64,000 nt of DNA from Leclercia pneumoniae (GCF_017348915.1 NZ_CP071383.1:3596001-3660000), one strand, 5' to 3'. Numbered from the stretch's first letter, positions 33,985 through 45,311 are shown. A program made the numbers and translations. The notes: generated by a model not told the origin, from the letters alone.

Positions 33985-34884
33985 TTACATCCCCTGCATC
34001 ATACGAATTCTGGCCGCATCTTCCCCCGGCGTGACACCAAAATAGCGCTTAAACTCGCGGCTAAATTGCGACGCACTCTCATACCCTACGCGCATCGCCG
34101 CCGCGCTGGCTTTCATGCCATCGTGGATCATCATCATCCGCGCCTTATGCAGACGATAGGTTTTTAAATATTGCAGCGGCGAGGTGCTGGTCACCGATTT
34201 AAAGTTATGGTGAAACGCCGAAACGCTCATGTTTGCCTCGGCGGCCAGTTGGTCAACGCTCAGGTTTTCGGTGTACTGACTCTCGATCCGTTTTAGCACC
34301 CGGCTGATCAGACTAAAGTGCGTCTGACGGCTGACCAGCGCCAGTAACGCGCCGCCGCCCGGCCCCAGCAGCACGTGATACAGAATTTCACGAATGATCT
34401 GCTTGCCCAGGATGCGGGCATCCAGCGGGCGCTCCATCACATCCAGCAGACGTTCAATGGCACAGAGGATCTCATCGGTGAGGGTCGCGGAATTGATGCC
34501 GCTCGCCGCCATCATCGGACGGAAAAGCGCATCTTCGCCGATATCCATCAATAGCTCCTGCAGCTGCAAAATATCCACGTTCAGGCGAATTCCCGCCAGC
34601 GGTACCGCCTCTGTCGCGAAGGTTTCACATTCGAAGGGTAAAGGTACGGTGAGCAGCAGGTACTCGTTGGTGTCGTAACGAAACACGCGCTCGTTGATAT
34701 AGCCAATTTTATGCCCGGAAAAGAGAAAAACGATGCCTGGCTGATACATCACCGGCGTACGCGTACCGGGTTGCGTCCCGTAAAGCAGACGAACATCGGG
34801 CAACAGATGGTTAAGATTATTTTCATTAACTTTCAGTCTGTTAATCTGCGCCGTTAATAGCTGACAGGTCTCCTGACGGTTCAT
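33985..34884 (-). CDS. yqhC: AraC-family activator YqhC
   Basis: 299 residues from the ATG at 34884 ([18 protein letters not shown]), which corresponds to the MKREEICRLL region of E. coli YqhC; the frame is open much further upstream without homology. The N-terminal AraC ligand domain has [20 protein letters not shown]. Two C-terminal helix-turn-helix motifs are [20 protein letters not shown] and [19 protein letters not shown]. In E. coli YqhC senses glyoxal/aldehydes and activates yqhD-dkgA, which are divergent here too. Confidence 0.93.
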   Translation of the reverse strand: MNRQETCQLLTAQINRLKVNENNLNHLLPDVRLLYGTQPGTRTPVMYQPGIVFLFSGHKIGYINERVFRYDTNEYLLLTVPLPFECETFATEAVPLAGIRLNVDILQLQELLMDIGEDALFRPMMAASGINSATLTDEILCAIERLLDVMERPLDARILGKQIIREILYHVLLGPGGGALLALVSRQTHFSLISRVLKRIESQYTENLSVDQLAAEANMSVSAFHHNFKSVTSTSPLQYLKTYRLHKARMMMIHDGMKASAAAMRVGYESASQFSREFKRYFGVTPGEDAARIRMMQGM

Positions 34885-35078
34885 TTTCGCGGGCTCCAGA
34901 GGGCGATTTTGATGCTGGCATTGTGCGCATATTTTCGCATTTTCTCCAGCGTGATGTAGAAATGGGCAAGACATCGGCAGGAATGTGCATTGAGAGACGC
35001 GCCCCCCCTCTTCACAATGGACACCATCAGGCAGCACTCTGCGCCGCCACGTTTTCCACCCACTTAAGGGCACGAGCA

Positions 35079-36242
35079 ATGAACAATTTTAATCTCCATA
35101 CCCCAACCCGCATCCTGTTTGGTAAAGGCGCCATCGCTGATCTGCGTGACCAGATCCCGGCCGACGCCCGCGTTCTGATTACCTACGGCGGCGGCAGCGT
35201 GAAAAAGACCGGCGTTCTGGATCAGGTTTACAGCGCGCTGCAAGGGCTGGATGTGCGTGAATTTGGCGGTATTGAACCGAACCCGTCCTACGAAACCCTG
35301 ATGAATGCGGTCAAGATCGCCCGCGATGAACAAATTACCTTCCTGCTGGCGGTAGGCGGGGGCTCCGTACTGGATGGCACCAAATTTATCGCCGCCGCGG
35401 CCCACTACGCTGACGGCATCGACCCGTGGGAGATCCTGCAAACCGGCGGAAGCAACATTACCAGCGCCATCCCGATGGGCTCCGTGCTGACGCTGCCGGC
35501 AACCGGCTCAGAATCTAACAAAGGGGCGGTTATCTCCCGTAAAAGCACCGGTGACAAACAGGCCTTTATGAACGAACACGTTCAGCCGGTCTTCGCGGTG
35601 CTGGATCCGGTTTATACCTACACGCTGCCGCCGCGCCAGGTCGCCAACGGCGTTGTGGACGCCTTTGTCCACACCGTAGAACAGTACGTGACGTATCCGG
35701 TAAATGGCAAAATTCAGGATCGTTTCGCGGAAGGCATTCTGCTGACGCTGATTGAAGAAGGCCCGAAAGCGCTGGCAGAACCCGAAAACTACGATGTGCG
35801 TGCCAACGTCATGTGGGCCGCGACCCAGGCGCTGAACGGCCTGATTGGCGCGGGCGTCCCTCAGGACTGGGCAACCCATATGCTGGGGCATGAACTGACC
35901 GCAATGCACGGGCTGGATCACGCCCAGACTCTGGCAGTCGTGCTGCCTGCCCTGTGGAATGAGAAGCGCGAGACCAAACGCGCCAAACTGCTGCAATACG
36001 CAGAACGCGTCTGGAACATCACCCGCGGCACCGAAGATGAGCGTATCGATGCGGCCATCCTCGCCACCCGTAACTTCTTCGAGCAGATGGGCACTCCGAC
36101 CCGCCTGTCCGATTATGGCCTCGACGGCAGCTCTATCCCTGCCCTGCTGGCAAAACTTGAAGAGCACGGCATGACTCAGCTGGGCGAGCAGAAAGATATT
36201 ACCCTGGAGGTGAGCCGTCGTATCTACGAGGCCGCACGCTAA
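35079..36242 (+). CDS. yqhD: NADPH-dependent aldehyde reductase YqhD
   Basis: 387 residues from the ATG at 35079 ([19 protein letters not shown]), the E. coli start and length. It is an iron-type alcohol dehydrogenase with the cofactor motif [18 protein letters not shown]. Metal ligands lie in [14 protein letters not shown] and [15 protein letters not shown]. It reduces toxic short aldehydes (acrolein, malondialdehyde, glycolaldehyde). It lies 194 nt from divergent yqhC, whose operator is expected in that gap although I cannot point to it. Confidence 0.96.
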   Translation: MNNFNLHTPTRILFGKGAIADLRDQIPADARVLITYGGGSVKKTGVLDQVYSALQGLDVREFGGIEPNPSYETLMNAVKIARDEQITFLLAVGGGSVLDGTKFIAAAAHYADGIDPWEILQTGGSNITSAIPMGSVLTLPATGSESNKGAVISRKSTGDKQAFMNEHVQPVFAVLDPVYTYTLPPRQVANGVVDAFVHTVEQYVTYPVNGKIQDRFAEGILLTLIEEGPKALAEPENYDVRANVMWAATQALNGLIGAGVPQDWATHMLGHELTAMHGLDHAQTLAVVLPALWNEKRETKRAKLLQYAERVWNITRGTEDERIDAAILATRNFFEQMGTPTRLSDYGLDGSSIPALLAKLEEHGMTQLGEQKDITLEVSRRIYEAAR

Positions 36243-36349
36243 GCGTTTTTACGTGCCTGCCTTTCGTTTTTCGGCATTTCGACCAGACTTAATGCACACC
36301 ACGCCGCCGGGGGCACGCTCCCGGTAGCTGAGCAAATGGAGGAGGAAAG

Positions 36350-37177
36350 ATGGCAAACCCAACCTTAATCAAGCTTCAGGACGGGAACGTAATGCCCCAG
36401 CTGGGGCTCGGCGTATGGAAAGCCGGTAACGATGAAGTCGTGTCCGCCATTCATAAAGCACTGGAAGTGGGCTACCGATCAATTGATACCGCTGCTGCCT
36501 ACAAAAACGAAGAGGGTGTCGGCACCGCGCTCGCCAGCGCTGGCTTGCCGCGCGAAGAGCTTTTTATCACCACCAAGCTCTGGAACGATGACCAGAAACG
36601 CCCGCGCGAAGCGTTAGAGGAGAGCCTGGAGAAGCTGCAACTCGATTTCGTCGATCTCTATCTGATGCACTGGCCGGTCCCGGCGATTGACCACTACGTA
36701 GAGGCCTGGAAAGGGCTTATCGAACTGCAAAAATCGGGTCTGGCAAAGAGCATTGGTGTCTGTAATTTCCAGGTCCATCACCTGCAACGTCTGATTGATG
36801 AAACGGGCGTCGCCCCGGTGATTAACCAGATTGAGCTCCACCCGCTGATGCAGCAGCGTCAGCTTCATGCCTGGAATGCAACTCACAAAATCCAGACCGA
36901 ATCCTGGAGCCCACTGGCGCAGGGCGGCGAAGGGGTGTTTGATCAGAAGATCATTCGCGATCTGGCCGAGAAGTATGGCAAAACCCCGGCGCAGATTGTC
37001 ATTCGCTGGCACCTCGACTGCGGTCTGGTGGTGATCCCGAAATCGGTCACCCCTTCGCGTATTGTCGAGAACTTCAACGTCTGGGACTTCCGCCTCGATA
37101 AAGATGAGCTGGGCGAGATAGCGAAGCTGGAACAGGGCAAGCGGCTAGGCCCGGATCCCGATCAGTTTGGTGGTTAA
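36350..37177 (+). CDS. dkgA: 2,5-diketo-D-gluconate reductase A (methylglyoxal reductase) DkgA
   Basis: 275 residues, as in E. coli. Aldo-keto reductase signatures are GYRSIDTAAAYKNEEGVG (catalytic Asp and Tyr), FVDLYLMHWPVP (histidine) and VIPKSVTPSRIVENFNV (NADPH site). GGAGGA precedes the ATG. It follows yqhD by 107 nt and is co-regulated by YqhC in E. coli. A strong terminator follows. Confidence 0.96.
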   Translation: MANPTLIKLQDGNVMPQLGLGVWKAGNDEVVSAIHKALEVGYRSIDTAAAYKNEEGVGTALASAGLPREELFITTKLWNDDQKRPREALEESLEKLQLDFVDLYLMHWPVPAIDHYVEAWKGLIELQKSGLAKSIGVCNFQVHHLQRLIDETGVAPVINQIELHPLMQQRQLHAWNATHKIQTESWSPLAQGGEGVFDQKIIRDLAEKYGKTPAQIVIRWHLDCGLVVIPKSVTPSRIVENFNVWDFRLDKDELGEIAKLEQGKRLGPDPDQFGG

Positions 37178-37188
37178 ATTCCGAAAAG

Positions 37189-37210
37189 CCCCCGGTTATA
37201 CCGGGGGTTG
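37189..37210 (+). terminator. Rho-independent terminator of dkgA
   Basis: CCCCCGG-TTATA-CCGGGGG forms a 7-bp stem followed by TTGTTATTTT, 12 nt after the dkgA stop. Confidence 0.88.
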
Positions 37211-37287
37211 TTATTTTCGGCCTGACTGAAGATCTAGAGTGCATTTAATATCGGGACGTTTTCCCTACACTGAAAAAGGATTTTTCA

Positions 37288-37761
37288 ATGAAAAAACGTC
37301 TCGCGATCTCTCTCGCCCTGCTGCCTTTCTTTACCTGGGCGCAGCCTGCTCAATCCCCACAGGATTTTATTACCCTGCTGTATAACGACGATGGGGTGAA
37401 TCTGGAGCAGCTCTACTCTCCGGCCATGAGAAATATCCTGCATGAAAACATCCGTGTCACGCCGCACGATAAGGTGCCCTACCTGAACTTCAATCCGCTG
37501 TGCGGCTGTCAGGACGGGGAAGTGAAGCTGCAGAAGGTTTCCGGCGTTAGCCCTGACAAGCGCGGGAGACATGAGACTGTCCTGCAGGTGTTTTATACGC
37601 TATCCGACGAGAGGGAACGGACGCTGATTCTGAAGCTTGTCCCGGACGGGATGTCATGGAAGATCGATGATTTCGTCTACCCGGAGATGGGCAGCCTGAA
37701 GATGAAACTGCAGGAAGTGTCGGCCAGCCTGGTGAAACAGGCCAGCCGAAAATCGTCCTGA
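37288..37761 (+). CDS. yqhG: Periplasmic DUF3828 protein, YqhG-like
   Basis: 157 residues with a signal peptide (MKKRLAISLALLPFFTWAQP, cleavage near WAQ). The mature part of about 138 residues has the DUF3828 pattern QDFITLLYND and DYLNFNPLCGCQD-type VPYLNFNPLCGCQD, with a vicinal C-G-C pair. The function is unknown. The position between dkgA and ygiQ is that of E. coli yqhG. AGG lies upstream of the ATG. The E. coli yqhH lipoprotein gene, next in order there, is absent here. Confidence 0.75.
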   Translation: MKKRLAISLALLPFFTWAQPAQSPQDFITLLYNDDGVNLEQLYSPAMRNILHENIRVTPHDKVPYLNFNPLCGCQDGEVKLQKVSGVSPDKRGRHETVLQVFYTLSDERERTLILKLVPDGMSWKIDDFVYPEMGSLKMKLQEVSASLVKQASRKSS

Positions 37762-37768
37762 GAGTCGA

Positions 37769-39946
37769 TTAAGATGAGGCTTTACGCTTCGCTGGCTTCT
37801 TAACCCCTGCGCTACCATGAGAACGCTGATGCGCAATCGGCGTGTGTTTGGTCAGCGCCGGACGCGTATGGCGATTCTGACGACGTGCTTCGCGCATCTC
37901 GTCGAGCGTTGGCGCGGGTACCAGGCAGTCGCGGCGAGAACCGATCAAGTGCTTTTTACCCATCTCCTCCAGCGCCTGACGGATCAGCGGCCAGTTAGCC
38001 GGATCGTGATAACGCAACAGCGCTTTATGCAGACGACGCTGTTTGTCCCCTCTCGGCACCACCACCTCTTCACTTTTATAACCAATCTTACTCAGCGGGT
38101 TCTTGCCGGTGTAATACATGGTGGTCGAATTCGCGAGCGGCGACGGGTAGAAGTTCTGCACCTGATCCAGACGGAAGCGACGTTGTTTCAGCCACAGGGC
38201 CAGATTCACCATGTCTTCATCTCGCGTGCCGGGGTGCGCGGAAATGAAGTACGGGATCAGATACTGCTCTTTGCCCGCCTGCTTTGAGTAGGTGTCAAAC
38301 AGCTCTTTGAAGCGATCGTAGCTGCCCATCCCCGGCTTCATCATCTTCGACAGCGGGCCTTCTTCCGTGTGCTCCGGGGCAATCTTCAGATAACCACCGA
38401 CGTGGTGCGTCGCCAGCTCTTTGATATAACGCGGATCTTCCACGGCGATGTCGTAACGCACGCCGGAGGCGATCAGGATCTTCTTGATGCCTTTCAGATC
38501 GCGGGCTCGGCGATAGAGGTTGATCGTCGGCTCGTGGTTGGTGTCCATGTGCTCGCAAATGCTCGGATAGACACAGGATAAACGACGACAGGTCTGCTCC
38601 GCGCGCGGCGACTTACAGCGCAGCATGTACATGTTGGCGGTCGGGCCGCCGAGATCGGAGATCACGCCGGTAAAGCCCGGCACGGTGTCGCGAATGGCTT
38701 CGATTTCGTTAACGATCGACTCTTCAGAACGGCTCTGAATAATGCGCCCTTCGTGCTCGGTAATGGAGCAGAAGGAGCAGCCGCCAAAACAGCCACGCAT
38801 AATATTGACCGAAAAACGGATCATCTCATAGGCCGGGATGCGGGCATTACCGTATGAGGGGTGCGGCACACGCTTGTAGGGCAGCGCAAAGACGCTGTCC
38901 ATCTCTTCGGTAGAGAGCGGGATCGCCGGCGGGTTAACCCAGATATAACGTTCCCCGTGCTTTTGCATCAGTGCACGCGCGCACCCCGGGTTGGTTTCGT
39001 GGTGCAGAATACGGGAGGCATGGGCGTACAGCACTTTGTCGCTTTTGACCTTCTCGAAGGACGGGAGCAGAACGTAGGTCTTTTCCCAGGGCTTCGGACG
39101 CGGCGGCTGAACCACAACAGCTTTCGCTTCGGCTTTTTTGGGTTCAACAGGTTTGTTATCTGCACAGGGCAGATCGTCGCCGTACGGGTGTGGGATCGGA
39201 TCGATTTTGCCCGGCATATCGATGATACGGGAATCGACTCCGCTCCAGCCCGGCAGCGCCTCTTTGACCATGATCGCCGTGTTACGTACATCGCGGATGT
39301 TCCCTACCGGCTCGCCCTGGGCGAGACGGTGCGCGACTTCCACCAGCGGACGCTCACCGTTACCGAAGATCAGCATGTCGGCTTTTGAATCCACCAGCAC
39401 CGAGCGGCGCACGGTATCAGACCAGTAATCGTAATGCGCGGTACGGCGCAGGCTCGCTTCAATTCCGCCGAGGATGACCGGCACCTCTTTCCACGCTTCT
39501 TTGCATCGTTGGGTATAGACGAGCGTGGCGCGATCGGGACGTTTACCTGCCACGTTGTCGGCGGTATAGGCGTCGTCATGACGCAGTTTACGATCGGCGG
39601 TGTAGCGGTTAATCATAGAGTCCATGTTGCCCGCAGTCACGCCGAAAAAGAGGTTGGGTTTGCCCAGACGCATAAAGTCGTCTTTGCTGTTCCAGTCCGG
39701 CTGGGAGATGATTCCCACGCGGAAGCCCTGCGCTTCCAGCATACGGCCGCAGATGGCCATTCCGAAGCTCGGGTGATCGACGTAGGCGTCACCGGTCACC
39801 AGTATAATGTCGCAACTGTCCCAGCCCAGTTGATCCATCTCTTCACGAGACATTGGCAGAAAGGGTGCCGGTCCAAAACAGGCTGCCCAGTATTGCGGCC
39901 AGGAGAAGAGGTCTCGATCCGGCTGGATCAAGGAGATTGCGCTCAT
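37769..39946 (-). CDS. ygiQ: YgiQ family radical SAM protein
   Basis: 725 residues. The radical-SAM cluster motif is C-x3-C-x2-C in [18 protein letters not shown] (near residue 385). The N-terminal cobalamin-binding-like region carries [17 protein letters not shown], and a basic low-complexity tail is rich in K/R/A (residues 700-725). The family has no proven substrate. The stop is 7 nt from yqhG's stop, so the two genes converge with almost no gap and no terminator. Confidence 0.95.
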   Translation of the reverse strand: MSAISLIQPDRDLFSWPQYWAACFGPAPFLPMSREEMDQLGWDSCDIILVTGDAYVDHPSFGMAICGRMLEAQGFRVGIISQPDWNSKDDFMRLGKPNLFFGVTAGNMDSMINRYTADRKLRHDDAYTADNVAGKRPDRATLVYTQRCKEAWKEVPVILGGIEASLRRTAHYDYWSDTVRRSVLVDSKADMLIFGNGERPLVEVAHRLAQGEPVGNIRDVRNTAIMVKEALPGWSGVDSRIIDMPGKIDPIPHPYGDDLPCADNKPVEPKKAEAKAVVVQPPRPKPWEKTYVLLPSFEKVKSDKVLYAHASRILHHETNPGCARALMQKHGERYIWVNPPAIPLSTEEMDSVFALPYKRVPHPSYGNARIPAYEMIRFSVNIMRGCFGGCSFCSITEHEGRIIQSRSEESIVNEIEAIRDTVPGFTGVISDLGGPTANMYMLRCKSPRAEQTCRRLSCVYPSICEHMDTNHEPTINLYRRARDLKGIKKILIASGVRYDIAVEDPRYIKELATHHVGGYLKIAPEHTEEGPLSKMMKPGMGSYDRFKELFDTYSKQAGKEQYLIPYFISAHPGTRDEDMVNLALWLKQRRFRLDQVQNFYPSPLANSTTMYYTGKNPLSKIGYKSEEVVVPRGDKQRRLHKALLRYHDPANWPLIRQALEEMGKKHLIGSRRDCLVPAPTLDEMREARRQNRHTRPALTKHTPIAHQRSHGSAGVKKPAKRKASS

Positions 39947-40033
39947 AGTGCTTCCGAAGAAAAAATAGACAAAAGGGCCGGGATTATACGCTGGAACAGT
40001 GGGGGAATTGAAGGGGGAATGTGCGGGCTTTTT

Positions 40034-40142
40034 CCCCTCACCCTAACCCTCTCCCCAGGGGAGAGGGGACGGTCATATGCGGTTTTAGGCCCTTGCGCAG
40101 TTTTTTTCTCCCTCTCCCTCCGGGAGAGGGCCGGGGTGAGGG
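40034..40142. repeat. Composite inverted pair of palindromic elements (BIME-like)
   Basis: The left element CCCTCACCC-TAA-CCCTCTCCCC-A-GGGGAGAGGG (40035-40067) and the right element CCCTCTCCC-TCC-GGGAGAGGG-CCG-GGGTGAGGG (40109-40142) are mirror copies. The outer arms (CCCTCACCC, CCCTCTCCC) can also pair over the ~40-nt spacer. The unit is the same as in the 30.3-kb repeats. It lies between the ygiQ start and the ftsP stop. Confidence 0.85.
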
Positions 40143-40148
40143 TAAAAC

Positions 40149-41561
40149 TTACGGCGCCGGGTTCACCAGCATCTGTCCCACCGAACCGCGATCCGCCATC
40201 TCCAGCGTCTGGCTGTGGAACAGGAACGGGAAGTGCGGCCACGAAGGTTGACCATAATAGACCAGCAGCTCAACCTGCCCGTCGATCCAGACCGTATCTT
40301 TCCAGCCCCTGTCTTCCGGGAAAGGCATCGCGCCATTCACATTGCGGATCAGGAAGCTTACCCCTTCGATATGGAACGACTGCGGCATGTCCGCGCGCAC
40401 CGTCCAGCGCTCCCAGGTGCCCTGCTGAGCGGTGATATCGATGCGGTTGATGTCCCACAGCGTCCCGTTAATACCCGGGTCGTCGCCCAGGCTGACATCC
40501 CGGCTGCGCACCGGCGACCCGGAGAGGATCTCCTCCGACAGCAGGCGCATCGGCAGGCTGTCGGTCACCAGCGGTAACAGGCCAGTCGGGCGCAGGGTTA
40601 AAACCAGCGTCGACACCAGAATACTGGAGGGCTCAAAGAAGCCGCGAATACGATCGACAATACCCGCCGCTTCACCGCAGGTAATCGACACTTCGTCGCC
40701 GTTGGTCATATCCACGAGAATTTCGCGGCGTTCACCCGGCGCCAGGGCCAGCTGTTTGACGGATACCGGTGCCGGTAAAAAGCCCTGATCGCTCGCGATA
40801 ACGTGTAAGGCCCGACCGTCGCTCATTTGCAGTTGATAGCGTCGGGAGTTTGAGGCGTTCAGCAAGCGTAGACGCACCCAGCCGCGGGATACCTCAACGT
40901 ATGGGCTCTGGGCACCGTTAACCAGCAGGGTGTCACCCACAAAGCCCCCGCTGCCCGGCTCGCTGTATTCAGGCGTGCCGAAATTATCCAGCCGTTTATC
41001 CTGGATAATAATCGGGAAATCATCCACGCCGTAGTGGTTCGGAATAGGCAGCGATTTGCTGACCTCGTCCTCAATCAACCACATTCCCGCCAGGCCGTTG
41101 TAAACCTGCTGGGCAGTGCGGTTAGGGGTATTCGCATGATACCAGAGCGTCGCCGCACGCTGGCGCACTGGCAGCACCGGCGCCCAGTCGGCGCTCGGGG
41201 ACATCATGCGCGGCGCGCCACCCAGCAGCGGGCCTGGCACCTGCAAACCGCTGATGGTCATGGCGACGTTTTCGGCCAGACGGTTGCTGTAGATCAGCTT
41301 CACGTCATCGCCGTTCCAGACACGCACCGTCGGCCCGAGATAGCGGCCATTAATACCCCAGACGGGCGCACGTGTGCCCTGGCTAAAGGACCAGTGGCTC
41401 CGTTGCAGCGTCAGAAAAAGGGGCTGACCACGACGGGATTCGAGTAACGGCGGGATGGGCAGCGGCTGTTGCTGCCCGGCGGCGTTTGCCCTCAGTGGAA
41501 CCGCACCTGCACACAAGGCGATTCCGGATGCCTGAATAAACTGACGGCGACTGAGTGACAT
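40149..41561 (-). CDS. ftsP: Cell division protein FtsP (SufI)
   Basis: 470 residues. The Tat signal peptide SLSRRQFIQASGIALCAGA carries the twin arginine at residues 5-6. Three cupredoxin domains of the multicopper-oxidase fold follow, but the copper-ligand His clusters of true oxidases are missing, as known for FtsP. It stabilises the divisome under stress. It follows plsC by 57 nt on the same strand, as in E. coli. Confidence 0.95.
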   Translation of the reverse strand: MSLSRRQFIQASGIALCAGAVPLRANAAGQQQPLPIPPLLESRRGQPLFLTLQRSHWSFSQGTRAPVWGINGRYLGPTVRVWNGDDVKLIYSNRLAENVAMTISGLQVPGPLLGGAPRMMSPSADWAPVLPVRQRAATLWYHANTPNRTAQQVYNGLAGMWLIEDEVSKSLPIPNHYGVDDFPIIIQDKRLDNFGTPEYSEPGSGGFVGDTLLVNGAQSPYVEVSRGWVRLRLLNASNSRRYQLQMSDGRALHVIASDQGFLPAPVSVKQLALAPGERREILVDMTNGDEVSITCGEAAGIVDRIRGFFEPSSILVSTLVLTLRPTGLLPLVTDSLPMRLLSEEILSGSPVRSRDVSLGDDPGINGTLWDINRIDITAQQGTWERWTVRADMPQSFHIEGVSFLIRNVNGAMPFPEDRGWKDTVWIDGQVELLVYYGQPSWPHFPFLFHSQTLEMADRGSVGQMLVNPAP

Positions 41562-41618
41562 ATTGGCTCCATGTAATACAAACGAACAAGGCGGGAAGTC
41601 GTTTCCCTTTCATCCGGC

Positions 41619-42356
41619 TTAAACCTTGCCGGCAGCTTCTCTTTCAGCAACTTCTTTATTGAGTGCCTCATACTTATTCAGCATGAGCTCACGGCAGTGG
41701 GTTGCCAGTTCACGCACCTGATCTTTGCCATACTTGCTGACGTCGACAGGCGGCAGCATTTCGACAATCACCAGCCCATTATTCAGGCGGTTAAGATTAA
41801 TCTTATTCGAAGTATTGGAAACGCACACAGGAATAATTGGAACACCTGCCGCAATAGCGGCGTGAAATGCGCCCGTTTTAAACGGCAGCAGGCCGCGACC
41901 ACGGCTGCGAGTACCTTCCGGGAACATCCAGATTGAAATCTTGCGCTTTTTGAAGTGATTGACCACTTCAGCAATGGTGCTGTGCGCTTTGGCGCGGTTA
42001 TTACGGTCGATCAGCAGATTGCCGGTCAGCCAGTAAAGCTGGCCGAAGAACGGGATCCACAGCAGGCTTTTTTTCCCGACGGTCACCGTCGGCGGCTGCA
42101 CAATCTTGGCGGCAGTGACCATATCGTAATTGTTCTGATGGTTGGCGATATAGATAGCGTTGCCATACTGCTCTGCCCCCTCGGGTTTGCGCAGCTCCAC
42201 TTTCAGGCCGAACAGCGGCGATAAACGGCCAAACATATGGCCAAACGTCGCGACATGCTTAGGATTGCGCGGGCTGAACAAGCACCAGATAGAGCCAAAA
42301 ATACAGACCAGAATGCAGTAGATGACGGTAAGAATGATTCGAATAATTAATAGCAT
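41619..42356 (-). CDS. plsC: 1-acyl-sn-glycerol-3-phosphate acyltransferase PlsC
   Basis: 245 residues, as in E. coli. The acyltransferase H-x4-D motif is in IANHQNNYDMVTAA (about residues 72-85), and the phosphate-binding motif is MFPEGTRSRGRGLLPFKTG (about 145-163). An N-terminal membrane span is present. It makes phosphatidic acid, the precursor of phospholipids. Confidence 0.97.
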   Translation of the reverse strand: MLLIIRIILTVIYCILVCIFGSIWCLFSPRNPKHVATFGHMFGRLSPLFGLKVELRKPEGAEQYGNAIYIANHQNNYDMVTAAKIVQPPTVTVGKKSLLWIPFFGQLYWLTGNLLIDRNNRAKAHSTIAEVVNHFKKRKISIWMFPEGTRSRGRGLLPFKTGAFHAAIAAGVPIIPVCVSNTSNKINLNRLNNGLVIVEMLPPVDVSKYGKDQVRELATHCRELMLNKYEALNKEVAEREAAGKV

Positions 42357-42525
42357 AGCGACCTCAAAAGCCCTGACAGCGGATAATGGTATGTCAATTT
42401 CAGTCAGGACCTGGATTACGAACGGATCCGCAAACCCGTATTGTTAATCGCAACGCACGAATTAACAACGGCTTTACAGGAAATTTTAGCGAGATCCCCC
42501 TCCAGAACGGAGGGGGAAAATGGCG

Positions 42526-44784
42526 TTATTCTTCGCTATCGCCTGCGCGCGACGCCTTAGGCGCGTCAACCTCAATGCGGTCGATACGCTGCAGGCCGCG
42601 CATCAGCGAACCGCGACGTCCGCGCTCGCCCACCACCTTCTGCAGCTCTTCCGGACGCAGCTTGATTTTACGCTTGCCGACGTGAATGGTCAGCGTGCTC
42701 TGCGGCGGCAAAATCATCAGATGCGCCAGGCCATCTTCGCCTTTGGCAGCTTCAGCGGAAGGGATGTTGATGATCTTGTTGCCCTTGCCTTTCGACAGCT
42801 CTGGCAGGTCGCTGACCGGGAACATCAGCATACGGCCGGCCTGGCTGATCGCCAGCAGCATGTCGCTTTCGTTCTCAACGATCAGCGGCGGCATCACATG
42901 GGCGTTGTCCGGCAGGCTGATCAGCGCTTTACCGGCACGGTTGCGTGAGATCAGGTCATTAAAGGTACAGATAAAGCCGTAGCCCGCGTCAGAGGCCATC
43001 AGCAGTTTCTGCTCTTCGGCCTCCATCAGCATATGCTCAACGGTTGCCCCCGGCGGCAGCGTCAGCTTGCCGGTGAGCGGCTCACCCTGTCCGCGTGCCG
43101 ATGGCAGCGTAATCGGGTCAATGGCATAGCTGCGACCGGTGGTGTCGATAAAGGCGACCGGCTGGTTGCTCTTCCCTTTCACCGCCGCTTTGTAGCTATC
43201 GCCCGCTTTGTAGCTCAGGCCCGGCGCGTCGATATCGTGACCTTTGGCGCTACGCACCCAGCCGCTCTGGGAAAGCACAATGGTCACCGGCTCGGACGGC
43301 AGCATGTCGTGCTCGTTCATCGCCTTCGCCTCTTCGCGCTCATGGAGCGGAGAGCGACGATCGTCGCCAAAGGCATCGGCATCGGCCTGCAGCTCTTTCT
43401 TCAGCAGGGTGTTCATCTTGCGCTCGGAGGCCAGAATCGCCTGCAGCTGATCGCGCTCTTTTTCCAGTTCGTTCTGCTCACCGCGGATCTTCATCTCTTC
43501 CAGTTTGGCGAGATGGCGCAGTTTCAGTTCCAGGATCGCTTCGGCCTGGGTTTCACTGATGCCAAAGCGCGACATCAGCGCTGGCTTCGGCTCATCCTCG
43601 GTACGGATGATCTCAATGACTTCATCGATATTGAGGAACGCCACCAGCAAACCTTCGAGGATATGCAGGCGTCGAAGGACTTTTTCCAGACGGTGATTCA
43701 GACGGCGACGCACCGTATCGCGGCGGAACGCCAGCCATTCGGTGAGGATCTCCAGCAGGTTTTTCACCGCCGGGCGCCCGTCCAGGCCGATCATGTTCAG
43801 GTTAATGCGGTAGCTTTTTTCCAGATCGGTGGTGGCGAAGAGGTGGTTCATCACCTGTTCCATGTCCACGCGGTTAGAGCGCGGCACAATCACCAGACGA
43901 GTTGGGTTCTCGTGGTCCGACTCATCGCGCAGGTCGTCGACCATCGGCAGCTTTTTATTGCGCATCTGGGCGGCGATCTGCTCCAGCACTTTCGCGCCAG
44001 AGACCTGATGCGGCAGCGCGGTGATCACCACGGCGCCGTCCTCTTTGCTCCATACCGCACGCATACGGACAGAGCCGCGGCCGCTCTGGTAGATTTTGCG
44101 GATCTCCGCGCGGGAGGTAATGATCTCGGCTTCGGTCGGGTAGTCTGGCCCCTGCACGATATCCAGCAGATCGTCCAGCGAGGTTTTAGGCTGTTCAATC
44201 AGGGTAATGGCGGCTTTCGCCACCTCGCGCAGGTTGTGCGGCGGAATGTCCGTCGCCATGCCCACGGCGATACCGGTGGTGCCGTTCAGCAGGATATTTG
44301 GCAGACGCGCAGGCAGCATTTTGGGCTCCTGCATCGTACCGTCGAAGTTAGGTACCCAGTCAACGGTACCCTGGCCGAGCTCGCCCAGCAGCACTTCCGC
44401 ATATTTTGACAGGCGCGATTCGGTATAACGCATCGCCGCAAAGGATTTCGGGTCGTCCGGCGCCCCCCAGTTCCCCTGGCCATCGACCAGCGGATAGCGG
44501 TAAGAGAACGGCTGGGCCATCAGTACCATCGCCTCATAGCAGGCGCTGTCGCCGTGCGGATGGTATTTACCCAGCACGTCACCAACGGTACGGGCTGATT
44601 TTTTGAACTTGGCGCTGGCGCTCAGCCCCAGCTCGGACATCGCATAAACGATGCGACGCTGAACCGGCTTCAGGCCATCGCCAATAAAGGGTAACGCCCT
44701 GTCCATGATGACGTACATGGAGTAGTTCAGGTAGGCGTTTTCGGTAAATTCATGTAGCGCGAGGCGCTCTGCCATATCGCTCAT
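42526..44784 (-). CDS. parC: DNA topoisomerase IV subunit A ParC
   Basis: 752 residues, the E. coli length. The catalytic tyrosine is Y120 ([10 protein letters not shown]). The quinolone-resistance region reads [14 protein letters not shown] with S80 and E84, the unmutated residues. The C-terminal beta-pinwheel domain runs from about 500 to 740. With ParE it decatenates daughter chromosomes. The stop lies 169 nt from plsC. Confidence 0.98.
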   Translation of the reverse strand: MSDMAERLALHEFTENAYLNYSMYVIMDRALPFIGDGLKPVQRRIVYAMSELGLSASAKFKKSARTVGDVLGKYHPHGDSACYEAMVLMAQPFSYRYPLVDGQGNWGAPDDPKSFAAMRYTESRLSKYAEVLLGELGQGTVDWVPNFDGTMQEPKMLPARLPNILLNGTTGIAVGMATDIPPHNLREVAKAAITLIEQPKTSLDDLLDIVQGPDYPTEAEIITSRAEIRKIYQSGRGSVRMRAVWSKEDGAVVITALPHQVSGAKVLEQIAAQMRNKKLPMVDDLRDESDHENPTRLVIVPRSNRVDMEQVMNHLFATTDLEKSYRINLNMIGLDGRPAVKNLLEILTEWLAFRRDTVRRRLNHRLEKVLRRLHILEGLLVAFLNIDEVIEIIRTEDEPKPALMSRFGISETQAEAILELKLRHLAKLEEMKIRGEQNELEKERDQLQAILASERKMNTLLKKELQADADAFGDDRRSPLHEREEAKAMNEHDMLPSEPVTIVLSQSGWVRSAKGHDIDAPGLSYKAGDSYKAAVKGKSNQPVAFIDTTGRSYAIDPITLPSARGQGEPLTGKLTLPPGATVEHMLMEAEEQKLLMASDAGYGFICTFNDLISRNRAGKALISLPDNAHVMPPLIVENESDMLLAISQAGRMLMFPVSDLPELSKGKGNKIINIPSAEAAKGEDGLAHLMILPPQSTLTIHVGKRKIKLRPEELQKVVGERGRRGSLMRGLQRIDRIEVDAPKASRAGDSEE

Positions 44785-44871
44785 TAATTGTGATTCCTCA
44801 ACTCAGAAACCTGTTGGCTTCAGGCAATATTGCCGCAGATACTACCCTATCTGGCGTGTTGAGTCACAAAG

Positions 44872-44899
44872 AAAAAGGACCGGCTAAGCGGTCCTTTTT
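44872..44899 (-). terminator. Rho-independent terminator downstream of ygiW
   Basis: AAAAAGGACCG-CTTAGC-CGGTCCTTTTT on the minus strand, 5 nt after the ygiW stop and 87 nt before the parC start. It isolates parC from ygiW. Confidence 0.9.
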
Positions 44900-44903
44900 A
44901 GGG

Positions 44904-45311
44904 TTATTTGTTCAGTTTGATGACCTGCTTCACGTCAATTTCAAACTCGTTCCACTCTTTATCGACTTTACCCTGAATTTCCACTTTATCCTGCGGGGTC
45001 ACCGTCACGCCGTTCCAGCGTTTGTGGTCGATCTCGACGTCTACCGTGCCGCTCTCATCGCGGAAGGTGTAACGGTCGTCAGAGAGGCGCTGAGTGATAT
45101 TTCCGCGCAGCTTCACCCAGCTGTCGTCCTTCAGATCTTTCACTTTTGCCGCCGTGGTCAGATTGGCGTCGTTATCGACAAAACCGCCCTTCTGGGTCTC
45201 GGTTTGCGTCTGAGCCGGTGCGGCTGTCGGGCCGTTAAAGCCCCCCTGGGCAGCAAAGACCGGGGCCGTGGTCATCATCATGATGGCAGCAATTGCAGCA
45301 TATTTTTTCAT
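44904..45311 (-). CDS. ygiW: Periplasmic BOF (OB-fold) stress protein YgiW
   Basis: 135 residues from the ATG at 45311, which starts a clear signal peptide (MKKYAAIAAIMMMTTAPVFA); the open frame upstream has none. The mature protein is an OB fold with VKDLKDDSWVKLRGNITQRL, YTFRDESGTVDVEIDH and VEIQGKVDKEWNEFEIDVKQ. In E. coli it is induced by peroxide and cadmium and acts with the QseBC system. It is divergent from qseB, sharing a PmrA/QseB-type box. Confidence 0.94.
   Translation of the reverse strand: MKKYAAIAAIMMMTTAPVFAAQGGFNGPTAAPAQTQTETQKGGFVDNDANLTTAAKVKDLKDDSWVKLRGNITQRLSDDRYTFRDESGTVDVEIDHKRWNGVTVTPQDKVEIQGKVDKEWNEFEIDVKQVIKLNK

Noticed and set aside
43033-44409. 458-codon plus-strand frame inside parC
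   Set aside because: It is antisense to the highly conserved parC gene, and its His/Arg/Gln-rich composition is a shadow of parC codon usage.
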